A stretch of DNA of 64,000 nt, taken from the NCBI GenBank assembly GCA_965216335.1, contig OZ244154.1, forward strand, positions 2,046,001 to 2,110,000. Direction: 5' to 3'. Made by a program: the position numbers and the translations under genes. Numbering within the stretch: the first letter of the stretch is position 1; every line of letters begins with the position of its first letter. Under the pieces are notes generated by a model that saw nothing but the letters and a program-made list of their open reading frames with translations, ran no database searches and had not been told where the DNA came from. Source of the DNA: JAHEJE01 sp965216335 (lineage in GTDB: Bacteria; Pseudomonadota; Alphaproteobacteria; Rhizobiales; Aestuariivirgaceae). Below, one piece after another: positions 8,812-17,712 of this stretch.

Positions 8812-9810
8812 CTATCCGATATCCGCAATGAGCTTGTCGATAACATCGTCGAGCGAGGTGCCGTCAGCGCGTGCGGCAAAGTTGATCGCCATGCGGTGGC
8901 GCAGCACCGGTCGCGCCAGGCTCAGGACATCGTCGACCGACGGTGCCAGCCGGCCGTCCAGCAACGCCCTGGCGCGCACCCCGAGCATCAGCGCCTGGCT
9001 GGCCCGCGGACCCGGTCCCCAGGATACGCTCTGGCGCACGAAATCGCTGGCATTGTCGTCCGGACGCGCCGAGCGCACCAGCGTGAGGATCGCATCGGAT
9101 ACCGATTCGCCGACCGGGATCAGCCGCAGCAGCCGCTGGGCCAGCATCAGTTCATCGCGCGTCAGCACGTCCGGCGCCTCCGGCTCGTCGCTGCCGGTGG
9201 TCGAAAACAGCATCCGGCGCTCGGCTTCAAGGTCCGGATAGGGCACGTCGATCTCCAGCATGAACCGGTCGAGCTGGGCTTCCGGCAACGGATAGGTGCC
9301 TTCCTGCTCGATCGGGTTCTGGGTCGCCAGCACATGGAACGGGCGCGGCAGGTCATGGCGCACCCCGGCGATGGTGATGTGGTGTTCCTGCATCGCCTGC
9401 AGCAGCGCCGACTGGGTGCGCGGGCTGGCCCGGTTGATCTCGTCGGCCATCAGAAGCTGGGTGAACACCGGACCGGGCAGAAAGCGGAAGGCACGCTTGC
9501 CGGTCTCGCTTTCCTCCATGACCTCGGTGCCGAGAATGTCCGCCGGCATCAGGTCCGGGGTGAACTGCACCCGTTTTTCATCAAGTCCCAGCACCTTGCC
9601 CAGGGTCGTCGCCAGCTTGGTCTTGGCCAGACCCGGCGCGCCGACCAGCAGCGCATGGCCACCGCTCAGAATGGCAGTGACCGCCAGGTTGATAACCTCG
9701 TCCTGGCCGAAAATCACCTGGCCGACGGCATCGCGCACGCCGGTCAGCTTGTCAGCCATGGCCTCGAGTTGTTCGAGGACTTTCTTGTCGGTTTCATTGA
9801 TCGTGAGCAT
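8812..9810 (-). CDS. moxR: MoxR-type AAA+ ATPase
   Basis: 332 residues from the ATG at 9810. An upstream extension to 9903 has no family similarity. Walker A is GAPGLAKTK (residues 57-65), Walker B LLMADEINRA, sensor 1 VLATQNPIEQEGTYPLPEAQLDRF, followed by the lid domain. MoxR ATPases act as chaperones with VWA proteins. This is the first gene of a four-gene operon (DUF58, BatA/DUF4159, membrane protein) with 3-11 bp gaps. The promoter should lie in 9811-9984, which it shares with the divergent DUF1285 gene. Confidence 0.92.
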   Translation of the reverse strand: MLTINETDKKVLEQLEAMADKLTGVRDAVGQVIFGQDEVINLAVTAILSGGHALLVGAPGLAKTKLATTLGKVLGLDEKRVQFTPDLMPADILGTEVMEESETGKRAFRFLPGPVFTQLLMADEINRASPRTQSALLQAMQEHHITIAGVRHDLPRPFHVLATQNPIEQEGTYPLPEAQLDRFMLEIDVPYPDLEAERRMLFSTTGSDEPEAPDVLTRDELMLAQRLLRLIPVGESVSDAILTLVRSARPDDNASDFVRQSVSWGPGPRASQALMLGVRARALLDGRLAPSVDDVLSLARPVLRHRMAINFAARADGTSLDDVIDKLIADIG

Positions 9811-9984
9811 GTCGCGGACTATAGTTTGCCTTTGCTGGTGACGCGAGCGCAAAAACCCCGGCCGGACCGACCCGGACAAGCAGGAGAACAGCTTGGTTGC
9901 CAACCATGGCTTCTGTGGGGCAGGACTGGGGCTACCTGCAAATCTATACGCCCCCGCGGCGATGCAGGATCAATTCAGCGTGAC

Positions 9985-10581
9985 ATGAACCGAAATCCCG
10001 AATTTCCAGCGCCCGATCCGGAGCGCGCCATCGCCGGCCTCGAAGTGCTCGGCTCGACCGGCCGCACGCGCCCGCCGGTCGAAGCCTGGCATCCCGAGAA
10101 CGTCCGGGAAATCGACATGGCAATCGACCGCGAAGGCAATTGGTCCTACCTCGGCTCGCCGATCGGCCGGCCCGAAATGGTCCGCCTGTTCGCCTCGATC
10201 CTCAGGCGCGAGGACGATGGCCGCTATGCGCTGGTGACGCCTGTCGAGAAATGCCTGATCCAGGTCGCCGACGTGCCGTTCGTCGCCGTCGGCCTGTCGG
10301 TGCACGATGCCGGACCGGAACAGGTGCTGGCGTTCACCACCAATCTCGGCGACACGGTGCACTGCGACGATGGTCATGCGCTGCGGTTCTCACGCCGGGG
10401 CGATGCCTACGTGCCCTATGTGACCGTGCGTTCGGGGCTTGAGGCCCGCATCGGCCGGGCGGTCTACTACGACCTGATGGCGATGTGCGACACTGCCGTT
10501 GAGAGTGGACAGCAAATGCTGGGCTTGTGGTCCGGCGGAACCTTCTGGACAATCGCCCCGGCCGGGGAGGTGGCGGAATGA
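9985..10581 (+). CDS. DUF1285 domain protein
   Basis: 198 residues from the ATG at 9985. Motifs that fit DUF1285 are IDREGNWSYLGSPIGRPEMVRLFASILRR (in two blocks, about residues 44-72), YALVTPVEKCLIQVADVPFV and a long beta-rich C-terminus. The family is alphaproteobacterial, has no known enzyme activity and is typically encoded next to the NUDIX and cca genes, as here. Its last four bases overlap the start of the NUDIX gene (ATGA at 10578), indicating translational coupling. Confidence 0.85.
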   Translation: MNRNPEFPAPDPERAIAGLEVLGSTGRTRPPVEAWHPENVREIDMAIDREGNWSYLGSPIGRPEMVRLFASILRREDDGRYALVTPVEKCLIQVADVPFVAVGLSVHDAGPEQVLAFTTNLGDTVHCDDGHALRFSRRGDAYVPYVTVRSGLEARIGRAVYYDLMAMCDTAVESGQQMLGLWSGGTFWTIAPAGEVAE

Positions 10582-11249
10582 GCGCCGTTGAAGATCGCCT
10601 GACACGTTTCAGCCTTGCCGACTTCCGCAGCCGGGCGCAGCGTGGCCTGCACGGTGACGTGCCGGTTGAACTGGCTGACACAATGCGCCCGGCAAAGGTC
10701 AGCGATGACGATCTCAACACCCACCTGGGCGCGACATTCGATTGCCCCGATCCGCGCCCGGCAGCAGTGCTGGTGCCGGTGGTGATGCGCGAACCGGAGC
10801 TGACCGTTCTGCTCACCCAGCGCACCGAGCACCTGCCGTCGCACCCCGGCCAGGTGGCGTTTCCCGGCGGCAAGATCGACGCTGGCGACACCAGCCCGGT
10901 GGCCACCGCCCTGCGCGAAACCCACGAGGAAACCGGCCTGGCCGAAGGGTTCGTCGACACCATCGGTTATCTCGATGTCTACCAGACCCGCACCGGCTTC
11001 CGGGTGCTGCCGGTGGTCAGCCTGGTGCGGCCCGGCTTTCAGCTGGTGCCGGAGCCGGGCGAAGTGGCCGAAATCTTCGAGGTGCCGCTGCGCTTCCTGA
11101 TGACGCCAACCAATCATCAGCATCACACCCGCGAATGGCAGGGCGTCGAACGGCGCTTTTACGCCATGCCCTATGACGGCTATTATATCTGGGGCGCCAC
11201 CGCCGGCATGATCCGCAACCTTTATGAGCGACTCTATGGCAAAGACTGA
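10578..11249 (+). CDS. NUDIX hydrolase, CoA pyrophosphatase type
   Basis: 223 residues from the ATG at 10578, which overlaps the previous stop codon. The NUDIX box runs from FPGGKIDAGD through ATALRETHEETGL (REx2EE present). It is preceded by LLTQRTEHLPSHPGQVAFPGG, the UPF0035 motif that marks CoA diphosphatases related to NudL. The predicted reaction is cleavage of CoA or acyl-CoA to 4'-phosphopantetheine and 3',5'-ADP. It overlaps the start of cca by 26 bp, so DUF1285-NUDIX-cca form one operon. Confidence 0.88.
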   Translation: MSAVEDRLTRFSLADFRSRAQRGLHGDVPVELADTMRPAKVSDDDLNTHLGATFDCPDPRPAAVLVPVVMREPELTVLLTQRTEHLPSHPGQVAFPGGKIDAGDTSPVATALRETHEETGLAEGFVDTIGYLDVYQTRTGFRVLPVVSLVRPGFQLVPEPGEVAEIFEVPLRFLMTPTNHQHHTREWQGVERRFYAMPYDGYYIWGATAGMIRNLYERLYGKD

Positions 11250-12474
11250 ACAACCCTCTCTCACCGGCTGCGCCTGGCTGACCACCCAACCGCTGCAGGC
11301 GGTCCTTGCCGTGCTCGGCGGTGCCGATGGTCAGGCCCGCGTCGCCGGCGGTGCGGTGCGTAACGCATTGCTCGATGAAGTGGTCAACGACATCGATATC
11401 GCCACCGTGCACCGGCCCGATGAGGTGACGGCGCGATGCCAGGCCGCCGGCCTTGCCGTGCATCCCACCGGCATCGACCATGGCACAGTGTCCGTCGTGG
11501 CGCGGGCCGAACCGGAGCCGGCGGTCTACGAGGTCACGACATTGCGCGTCGATGTGGAAACCGACGGCCGCCATGCCAAGGTCGGCTTCACCGAGGATTG
11601 GGCGGCCGATGCCGCGCGGCGCGACTTCACCATCAATGCGCTGTACTGCGATGCCGACGGCAATGTGTTCGACCCGCTCGGCGGACTGGCCGACATCGAA
11701 ACGCACACCGTGCGGTTCTGCGGCAAGCCGAAGGCGCGCATCCGCGAGGACTATCTGCGCATCCTGCGGTTCTTCCGTTTCCATGCCCGCTACGGCTCCG
11801 GTGCACCGGACGGCAAGGGCCTTGAGGCCTGCATCGCCGAAAAGCAGGGATTGGCGAAACTGTCACGCGAGCGCGTCCGCGACGAACTGCTCAAGACCCT
11901 TGTCGCGCCCGGTGCCGCAGAAGTGGTTGAGCTGATGGCGGATACCGGCATTCTGCGGGCCGCACTGGACCGCAAGGCCGATCCGGACAGACTGCAGCGG
12001 ATGATCGCGATCGACAGCGGCAACGCACTGCCGGGCGATGCGCTGCTGCGCCTGGCGGCACTCTACGGTGCCGTTCCGGTGCTGGCCAGTCGCCTGCATC
12101 TGTCGAACAAGCAGGAACAGCGCCTCAAGTTCATGCAGATTTCCATCTCGCCCAAGCTGAGCGAGGCCGAGCGCAAGCTGACCCTCTACCGGCACGGCCG
12201 CGATGCCTACCGCGATGCCGTGCGCTACCGCTGGGCCGCTTCCGACAAGCCCGGCAAAGCGGCACGTTGGCTCGAGCTATACAAATTTGCGGACACTTGG
12301 GAACCACCGCAGTTTCCCCTCACCGGCGCCGATGTTCTGGAACTCGGCCTGCCGCCGGGCCCCAAGGTCGGCAAGCTGCTCATGAAGCTGGAGGACTGGT
12401 GGATCGCCGAGGATTTTCCGCTCGACCGGCCACGCCTGCTCACCGAACTGCGCCAGCGGGTTGAGGCGGATTGA
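11224..12474 (+). CDS. cca: CCA tRNA nucleotidyltransferase
   Basis: 416 residues. The polymerase-beta-like head has RVAGGAVRNALL (GGxVR, about residues 40-52) and the metal-binding pair in VNDIDIAT. RRDFTINALYCD, DPLGGLADI and IREDYLRILRFFRFHARYG are the class II CCA-enzyme motifs B to E. It adds or repairs the 3' CCA of tRNAs in the cytoplasm. The start at 11224 lies inside the NUDIX gene; an alternative ATG at 11236 would shorten it by four residues. Length is typical for alphaproteobacteria. Confidence 0.92.
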   Translation: MSDSMAKTEQPSLTGCAWLTTQPLQAVLAVLGGADGQARVAGGAVRNALLDEVVNDIDIATVHRPDEVTARCQAAGLAVHPTGIDHGTVSVVARAEPEPAVYEVTTLRVDVETDGRHAKVGFTEDWAADAARRDFTINALYCDADGNVFDPLGGLADIETHTVRFCGKPKARIREDYLRILRFFRFHARYGSGAPDGKGLEACIAEKQGLAKLSRERVRDELLKTLVAPGAAEVVELMADTGILRAALDRKADPDRLQRMIAIDSGNALPGDALLRLAALYGAVPVLASRLHLSNKQEQRLKFMQISISPKLSEAERKLTLYRHGRDAYRDAVRYRWAASDKPGKAARWLELYKFADTWEPPQFPLTGADVLELGLPPGPKVGKLLMKLEDWWIAEDFPLDRPRLLTELRQRVEAD

Positions 12475-12507
12475 ACCTCAGCGCCTGACCGAAAAGTCCT
12501 GAGGCCG

Positions 12508-13707
12508 TCAAACCACCCGGGCCTTGCGCAGCCGCTCGATATCTTTCTCCGCGTAATCGAGTTGTCCGAGAATTTCGGCCGTATGTTCGCCGAGCGCCGG
12601 TGGCGGGCGGTCGAGGGCTGGGGAACCGTGCGCGTAATTGAAGCCGGCCGTGGGAAACCTCTGCGGTGCCGATGCAGGCAGGCCGGAGGGCGGTGATTGC
12701 AGCACGGTGCGGCTTGCGACCTGGGCTTCTCTGAGGGCTTCGTCGAGGGTGCGCACGCGCGCCGCCGGCACGTGGGCGGCGTTGAACGCTTGCTCCCAGT
12801 GGTCGGCAGTGCGGGTCTTGAGGATTCCGGCAATCGCTGCGGCGTCTTTGGCGCGCCGGTCGCCGATCGTGGCGCGCGGCGCGGTACGCACGTCTGCAGC
12901 TTCGGCGCTCAGGCCGAGAACGTCCAGGGCGCTGGCCAGTTGCCGGTTGGTCCAGGCGCCGAGCATGAGCATGCCGTCGGCCGTGTCGTAGGTCGCATAG
13001 CCGGCATAGCGCGGGTGGACGTTTCCATGCGGTTCGGGGGGCTGGTCCAGCTTGACCGTGTCGGTCACGAACGCGCACATCAGCATCAGCGCGCAATCGA
13101 GCATCGCGACATCGATGCGCTGGCCCCTGCCGGTGCGTGCGCGCTGCAGCAGGGCGGCACAGATCGATAGTGCCGCCTGCGCCCCGGTGCCGTAGTCGAC
13201 CATCGGCGGGCCGACCCGAACCGGCGTCGTCTCGGGCGTGCCGTTCGCCGCCATCAGTCCTGAATAGGCCTGGATCACCACATCGTAGGCCGGATGACAG
13301 CGCTTTGGGCCGGTCTGGCCGAACCCGGTGATCGAACAGTAGATCAGTTCCGGATTGTCCAGGCTCAGAGCGTCGTATCCAAGCCCAAGCTCTTCCATCT
13401 TGCCGGCGGTGTAGTTTTCGACCAGGACATCGCTGGTGGCCACGAGCCTGCGCAGAATTTCCCGGCCTTCCACGGATTTCAGGTTGAGGGTGATCGCCTT
13501 CTTGCCGGCATTCTGGGCCATGAAATAGGTGCCGCGCAGCTGCTCGTTGAGCTCAGGGACCACGCCTTCGATACGCGTCATGTCGGGGCAGTTCGGCCCT
13601 TCGATCTTAATCACCTCGGCCCCCAGCGTGGCCAGCTGAAAGGTCGTGAACGGCCCGGCCAGAACGTGCGTCAGGTCCAGAACACGCATTCCTTCGAGAG
13701 GTCTCAT
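12508..13707 (-). CDS. CaiB/BaiF family CoA transferase (family III)
   Basis: 399 residues from the ATG at 13707, chosen because the chain then starts MRPLEGMRVLDLTHVLAGP, the usual start, with GGAG about 10 bases upstream. Further family III features are GAEVIKIEGPNCPDM, LNLKSVEGREILRRL and MVDYGTGAQAALSICAALL, whose Asp matches the catalytic aspartate of formyl-CoA transferase, then RTGRGQRIDVAML. It moves CoA between carboxylic acids; the acids are not predictable. It is divergent from the cytochrome P460 gene and convergent with cca. Confidence 0.88.
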   Translation of the reverse strand: MRPLEGMRVLDLTHVLAGPFTTFQLATLGAEVIKIEGPNCPDMTRIEGVVPELNEQLRGTYFMAQNAGKKAITLNLKSVEGREILRRLVATSDVLVENYTAGKMEELGLGYDALSLDNPELIYCSITGFGQTGPKRCHPAYDVVIQAYSGLMAANGTPETTPVRVGPPMVDYGTGAQAALSICAALLQRARTGRGQRIDVAMLDCALMLMCAFVTDTVKLDQPPEPHGNVHPRYAGYATYDTADGMLMLGAWTNRQLASALDVLGLSAEAADVRTAPRATIGDRRAKDAAAIAGILKTRTADHWEQAFNAAHVPAARVRTLDEALREAQVASRTVLQSPPSGLPASAPQRFPTAGFNYAHGSPALDRPPPALGEHTAEILGQLDYAEKDIERLRKARVV

Positions 13708-13860
13708 CCTTTGGATCTCCGTGGTTTGGCGCATCGGGCCACCGGCCCCGCCGGCATTACACATGAGCGTGAGCGATTTTCAATAGCGCGTGAAACCGGG
13801 CAAATTTCACATCCTTGCGCCCAACATATGATGCACCATGACAGCGATTGGAGGCAGTTC

Positions 13861-14478
13861 ATGCGCTGGACGAACAGCTTTGTGGCGTCGATGCTGGCGG
13901 TTGCCGGCATCCTTGCAACCACCATTTTGGCAGGCAATGCCCAGGAAGACGGACATCTGACCATCGAAAACCCCGGGCAACCCGGTGACGGGCCGATCCA
14001 GGACGCCTACCGGCAACTGGCCGCACAGATGCGCGACGGCTACGGCTTGTCCGACCTCGCTGTGGCGCGCGACTACATGAAATGGCAGCGCTACAACCGC
14101 CTGCCCTACCTGTCGGCCACGCATGGCAACCGCTATGTCAACAGCTATGCCAACGGCAAGGTGCGCGGCTATGGCGCGCTCAAGGCTGGCGAGCGCTTTG
14201 CCGAGGGCGCGGTGTTCGCCAAGGACAGCTTCACCGTCACCAAGGCCGGCAAGGTGTTTCCCGGCGCTCTGTTTGTCATGGAAAAGCTGGCCGGCGGCGC
14301 CAGCCCGTCGACCGCCGACTGGCGCTACGTGATGATCATGCCCGACGGTAGTCTGTTCGGCGACAGTGCCGGCGACGCAGCACCGCAGGTAGAGTACTGC
14401 CACCAGTGCCACATTCGCATGGCCGACCAGGACTTCGTGTTCTTCGTGCCAGAAGCCTTTCGGACCGCGCCGGAATAG
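13861..14478 (+). CDS. Cytochrome P460 family protein
   Basis: 205 residues from the ATG at 13861, which follows a GGAGG box by 6-7 bases. A signal peptide (RWTNSFVASMLAVAGILATTILAGNAQ) sends it to the periplasm. The fold region contains RYVNSYANGKVRGYG, LPYLSATHGN and DWRYVMIMPDG, and it ends with a single CHQCH (CxxCH) haem-attachment site about 24 residues before the C-terminus, as in cytochromes P460 and c'-beta. These proteins bind haem c and react with hydroxylamine, NO or CO. A Lys suitable for the P460 cross-link cannot be assigned by eye. No ammonia-oxidation genes are nearby, so NO binding or stress is the likelier theme. Confidence 0.82.
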   Translation: MRWTNSFVASMLAVAGILATTILAGNAQEDGHLTIENPGQPGDGPIQDAYRQLAAQMRDGYGLSDLAVARDYMKWQRYNRLPYLSATHGNRYVNSYANGKVRGYGALKAGERFAEGAVFAKDSFTVTKAGKVFPGALFVMEKLAGGASPSTADWRYVMIMPDGSLFGDSAGDAAPQVEYCHQCHIRMADQDFVFFVPEAFRTAPE

Positions 14479-14480
14479 TC

Positions 14481-15590
14481 TCAGGCAAGCCCGTCCAGCT
14501 GGGCGAGAATGGCATCGGCCATGGCCTGGGTGCCGACCTCGGTCATGCCGTCCTGCATGATATCGCCGGTCCGCAAGCCGCCGGCCAGCGTCGCGGCGAT
14601 GGCGTCCTCCAGCTTGCCGGCCCAATCGGCCATGCCCAGCGAGTAGCGCAGCGCCATGGCGAACGAGGCGATCATCGCGATCGGGTTGGCCTTGCCCTGC
14701 CCCGCGATATCGGGAGCTGAGCCATGCACCGGCTCGTACAGCGACTTACGCTTGCCGGTCGTCTCGTCCGGCGCCCCGAGCGAGGCCGATGGCAGCATGC
14801 CGAGCGAGCCGGTGAGCATGGCCGCGACATCGGACAGCACATCGCCGAACAGGTTGTCGGTGACGATCACGTCGTACTGCTTGGGATTGCGCACCAGCTG
14901 CATGCCGCAGTTGTCGGCCAGCACATGCTCGAGTTCGACATCCGGGTAACTTTCCGCGTGCACCTGGGTGACCACCTCGTTCCACAACACACCCGATTTC
15001 ATCACGTTGCGCTTTTCCGCCGAGGCGACCCGGTTGGAGCGGGTGCGCGCTAGGTCGAAGGCGACACGGGCGATGCGGTCGATCTCGTAGGTGTCGTAGA
15101 CCTGGGTGTCGACGGCGCGCTTCTGGCCGTTGCCGAGATCGGTGATCTCCTTAGGTTCGCCGAAGTAAACCCCGCCGGTCAGTTCGCGCACGATCAGCAT
15201 GTCGAGGCCTTCGACCAGCTCGCGCTTGAGCGAGGAGGACTCGGCCAGCGCCGGATAGCAGATCGCCGGGCGCAGATTGGCGAACAGCGCCAGGTCCTTG
15301 CGCAGGCGCAGCAGGCCGGCTTCGGGGCGTTTGTCATAAGGAACGCCGTCCCACTTCGGCCCGCCGACAGCACCGAAGATCACCGCATCGGCGGCGTTTG
15401 CGAGCGCCATGTCGGCATCGGAAATCGCCTCGCCATGGGCATCGTAGGCGGTGCCGCCGACCATGCCCTGCTCGGTCTCGAAGGCCGCCACGCCACGGTC
15501 GTTGAACCATGCGATGACGCGCTGAACCTGATCCATGACCTCCTGGCCGATACCGTCACCGGGCAGCAGAAACAGCTTATGGGTCGCCAT
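14481..15590 (-). CDS. leuB: 3-isopropylmalate dehydrogenase
   Basis: 369 residues. The isopropylmalate dehydrogenase signature is complete: LLPGDGIGQEVM at the N-terminus, LRKDLALFANLRPA, then VTDNLFGDVLSDVAAMLTGSLGMLPSASLG and HGSAPDIAGQGKANPIA with the NAD-binding loop. It oxidises and decarboxylates 3-isopropylmalate in leucine synthesis. It works with LeuC and LeuD, encoded about 10 kb away on the same strand (24.5-27.0 kb). The split leu genes are common in this group. Confidence 0.95.
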   Translation of the reverse strand: MATHKLFLLPGDGIGQEVMDQVQRVIAWFNDRGVAAFETEQGMVGGTAYDAHGEAISDADMALANAADAVIFGAVGGPKWDGVPYDKRPEAGLLRLRKDLALFANLRPAICYPALAESSSLKRELVEGLDMLIVRELTGGVYFGEPKEITDLGNGQKRAVDTQVYDTYEIDRIARVAFDLARTRSNRVASAEKRNVMKSGVLWNEVVTQVHAESYPDVELEHVLADNCGMQLVRNPKQYDVIVTDNLFGDVLSDVAAMLTGSLGMLPSASLGAPDETTGKRKSLYEPVHGSAPDIAGQGKANPIAMIASFAMALRYSLGMADWAGKLEDAIAATLAGGLRTGDIMQDGMTEVGTQAMADAILAQLDGLA

Positions 15591-15687
15591 GATATGATCG
15601 CCTTTCGGAAGAAAACAGTTTGACCGGTCTCGGTGTTCACCGGTCGACCTGCTATGGTCGGCAAATGCTTAGAGCGTGGAAATCACT

Positions 15688-16680
15688 ATGACAAGAGTGT
15701 TGGCCGGGCTAATTGCGGTTGTGGTTTCGTGGAGCGGAAACGCTGTCGCGGAGGCGCCGGTGCTGGGGTTGCCGATTGATTGTGAAGTCGGCAAGACTTG
15801 TTTCATCCAGCAGTATGTCGATACCGACCCCGGCAGCGGTGCGCGCGACTATACCTGCTCCGGTCAAACCTACAACGGCCACAAAGGCACCGATTTCAGG
15901 GTGAAGACCGCAGCAGACGCCAGAACCGGGGTCAAAGTGCTGGCAGCGGCATCCGGCGTTGTTCTGCGGACCCGCGACGGTATAGCCGACAAGTTCGCCC
16001 GCACCGCTGAAGAGCTGGCCGCACTGAACGGCAAGGGTTGCGGAAATGGCGTTGTCCTTGATCATGGCGGCGGCTGGCAAACCTATTACTGCCACTTGAG
16101 AAAAGGCTCGGTCCGGGTGGCCAAAGGCGCAACAGTGCGGGCCGGCGATGCCCTGGGACTGGTCGGATACTCAGGTGCCGCAGCATTTCCACATGTCCAT
16201 CTGGGCGTCCTGAAGGACGAAAAGCCGGTCGACCCATTCCTGGGTCTGTCCGGCAGTACTTCTGCCTGTGCTGCCGGCCCTGAACCGCTCTGGTCGCCGA
16301 CGGTGCTGGAAGCCCTTACCTACAAGCGCGGCCAGGTGTTGGACGTCGGATTTGCCGACAGTGCGTTAGAGCTGGCCGACGTGGAGACCGGCGCCGCCCA
16401 GGCATTCGTTCCAAGCGCCACCGCCAAGGCGCTGGTGGCCTGGGGCTGGATGATCAATGTGGAAGCCGGCGACCGGGTGGCGATTGTGCTCAATGGCCCG
16501 GATGGCGAACTGGCCCGCTCTTCCAAGGTGATCCCGGCGAGCAAGGCACAGTATGTTTCTTTTTCCGGGAGATCGCTGAAGGCAGGGCGGTGGCCGTCCG
16601 GGCGCTATGTGGCGCTGTTCAGCGTCGCCCGCAACGGCAAGACGGTGCTCCGGGCCGGGCGCGCCTTTACCATGAAATGA
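15688..16680 (+). CDS. M23 family metallopeptidase (LytM type), secreted
   Basis: 330 residues from the ATG at 15688 (an ATG four codons earlier is also possible). A signal peptide (VLAGLIAVVVSWSGNAVA) is followed by a domain with the M23 zinc ligands: YNGHKGTDF (HxxxD), then YYCHLRKGSV and FPHVHLGVL (HxH). Peptidases of this family cut peptidoglycan cross-bridges; some are inactive activators. The C-terminal ~120 residues are a beta-rich domain without a recognised family. The neighbours give no operon context. Confidence 0.85.
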   Translation: MTRVLAGLIAVVVSWSGNAVAEAPVLGLPIDCEVGKTCFIQQYVDTDPGSGARDYTCSGQTYNGHKGTDFRVKTAADARTGVKVLAAASGVVLRTRDGIADKFARTAEELAALNGKGCGNGVVLDHGGGWQTYYCHLRKGSVRVAKGATVRAGDALGLVGYSGAAAFPHVHLGVLKDEKPVDPFLGLSGSTSACAAGPEPLWSPTVLEALTYKRGQVLDVGFADSALELADVETGAAQAFVPSATAKALVAWGWMINVEAGDRVAIVLNGPDGELARSSKVIPASKAQYVSFSGRSLKAGRWPSGRYVALFSVARNGKTVLRAGRAFTMK

Positions 16681-16703
16681 ACCGGCGGAGAGAGCAGACC
16701 TCC

Positions 16704-17459
16704 ATGGCTAATCATATTGAACTGACGACCATCGCGGACGGCATCGCGCAGCTGCGGTTGGCGCGTCCACCGGTAAATGCGCTGAACCCGGCGTTTCTCA
16801 ACGACATCGCCGATGCCCTGGCGGCCCTGCGCGACGATGACGCGGTGCGGGCCGTGATCCTCACCGGAACCGGCAAGGTGCTGTCGGCCGGGATGGATCT
16901 GAAGGAGGCCATGGCCTTTGACCGCCCGGCCCAAACGGCCATGGCCGAGGCGCTCAACCGCTGTTTCGCGGCGGCCTATGAGTTTCCCAAGCCGCTGATC
17001 GCCGCGGCCAACGGCCATGCCATCGCCGGCGGGCTGTTCCTTATCCTGGTCGCGGACTGGCGCATTGTCAGTTCGGCGGCGAAACTGGGCCTCACCGAGG
17101 TGCGGGTCGGTATCGCTTTCCCGGCCGTGCCGAACGTCATCGCCACGCACGAACTTGGCGCCAGCGCGGCCCGGCGGCTGATGTTCGGCGGGCAGAACGT
17201 CAGCGCCGACGAGGCGCTCGGGATGGGCTTTGTCGACGCGGTGACCGCGCCGGATCAGGTTGCCGGTGCCGCCTTGGCCAGGGCCGGAGAATACGCCCGG
17301 ATACCGCCGCGGGCCTATGCGGCCGTCAAGCAGCAGGTGCGGGCGCAAACGGTCGAACGCTACCGCATCGCCTTGCACGCCGGCGACCCGGCGCGCGACG
17401 GCTGGTTCACCGCGGAAACCCGCCCCGCGGCACAAGCCCTGCTGGACGGACAGCGGTAG
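16704..17459 (+). CDS. Enoyl-CoA hydratase/isomerase family protein
   Basis: 251 residues from the ATG at 16704, 23 bp after the peptidase stop and behind a GGAGAG box. The crotonase fold is evident from LARPPVNALNPAFLNDIADAL, VILTGTGKVLSAGMDLKE (oxyanion-hole segment), ANGHAIAGGLFLILVADWRI and LGLTEVRVGIAFP. The first glutamate used by hydratases is replaced (GGLFL), while the Glu in LTEVRVG is kept, so isomerase or another crotonase activity is possible. The substrate cannot be assigned. Confidence 0.85.
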   Translation: MANHIELTTIADGIAQLRLARPPVNALNPAFLNDIADALAALRDDDAVRAVILTGTGKVLSAGMDLKEAMAFDRPAQTAMAEALNRCFAAAYEFPKPLIAAANGHAIAGGLFLILVADWRIVSSAAKLGLTEVRVGIAFPAVPNVIATHELGASAARRLMFGGQNVSADEALGMGFVDAVTAPDQVAGAALARAGEYARIPPRAYAAVKQQVRAQTVERYRIALHAGDPARDGWFTAETRPAAQALLDGQR

Positions 17460-17480
17460 AGGCGCACTCCTTCCGCAATT

Positions 17481-17494
17481 TTGATCCTGATCAA
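17481..17494. promoter_or_regulatory. FNR/FixK-type box
   Basis: TTGATCCTGATCAA is an exact TTGAT-N4-ATCAA, the consensus of FNR, FnrL and FixK regulators. It lies 22 bp after the enoyl-CoA hydratase stop and 271 bp before hsp20, with a MITE-like element between them. A class II promoter from this box would start transcription near 17528. Confidence 0.65.
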
Positions 17495-17540
17495 GGTGAA
17501 AACCCCGGCATTTGGCGATGATCGTGTTGCCGGTGCAATA

Positions 17541-17712
17541 ATACCAAAGGAAGAATTTGTTGACCCATTTGACTGGTTTTTCGCGTCTGCTGGCTAGGCA
17601 CAAACCACGCCGTGGTGTGGTTGACCACAAGTGGGCTGTAACAACGTCCAACGGGCGCGAAAAGCCGGCCTTCGGTGGGCCAAATTGGATCAACAATTTC
17701 TTCCTTTGGTAT
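17541..17712. mobile_element. MITE-like element 1 (172 bp)
   Basis: The left end ATACCAAAGGAAGAA and the inverted right end share about 27 terminal bases with few mismatches (17541-17567 against 17686-17712), and the CCAAAGG termini are flanked by TA. No gene is inside. The interior, from TTTCGCGTCTGCTGGCTAGG to CCGGCCTTCGGTGGGCCAAA, recurs in the element at 57311-57585, which has quite different termini. It is probably non-autonomous and moved by a TA-targeting transposase, but the source is unknown. Confidence 0.75.

Noticed and set aside
13790..13810. Inverted repeat GTGAAA-N9-TTTCAC upstream of cytochrome P460
   Set aside because: Six-base arms only; chance is likely and no regulator family fits.
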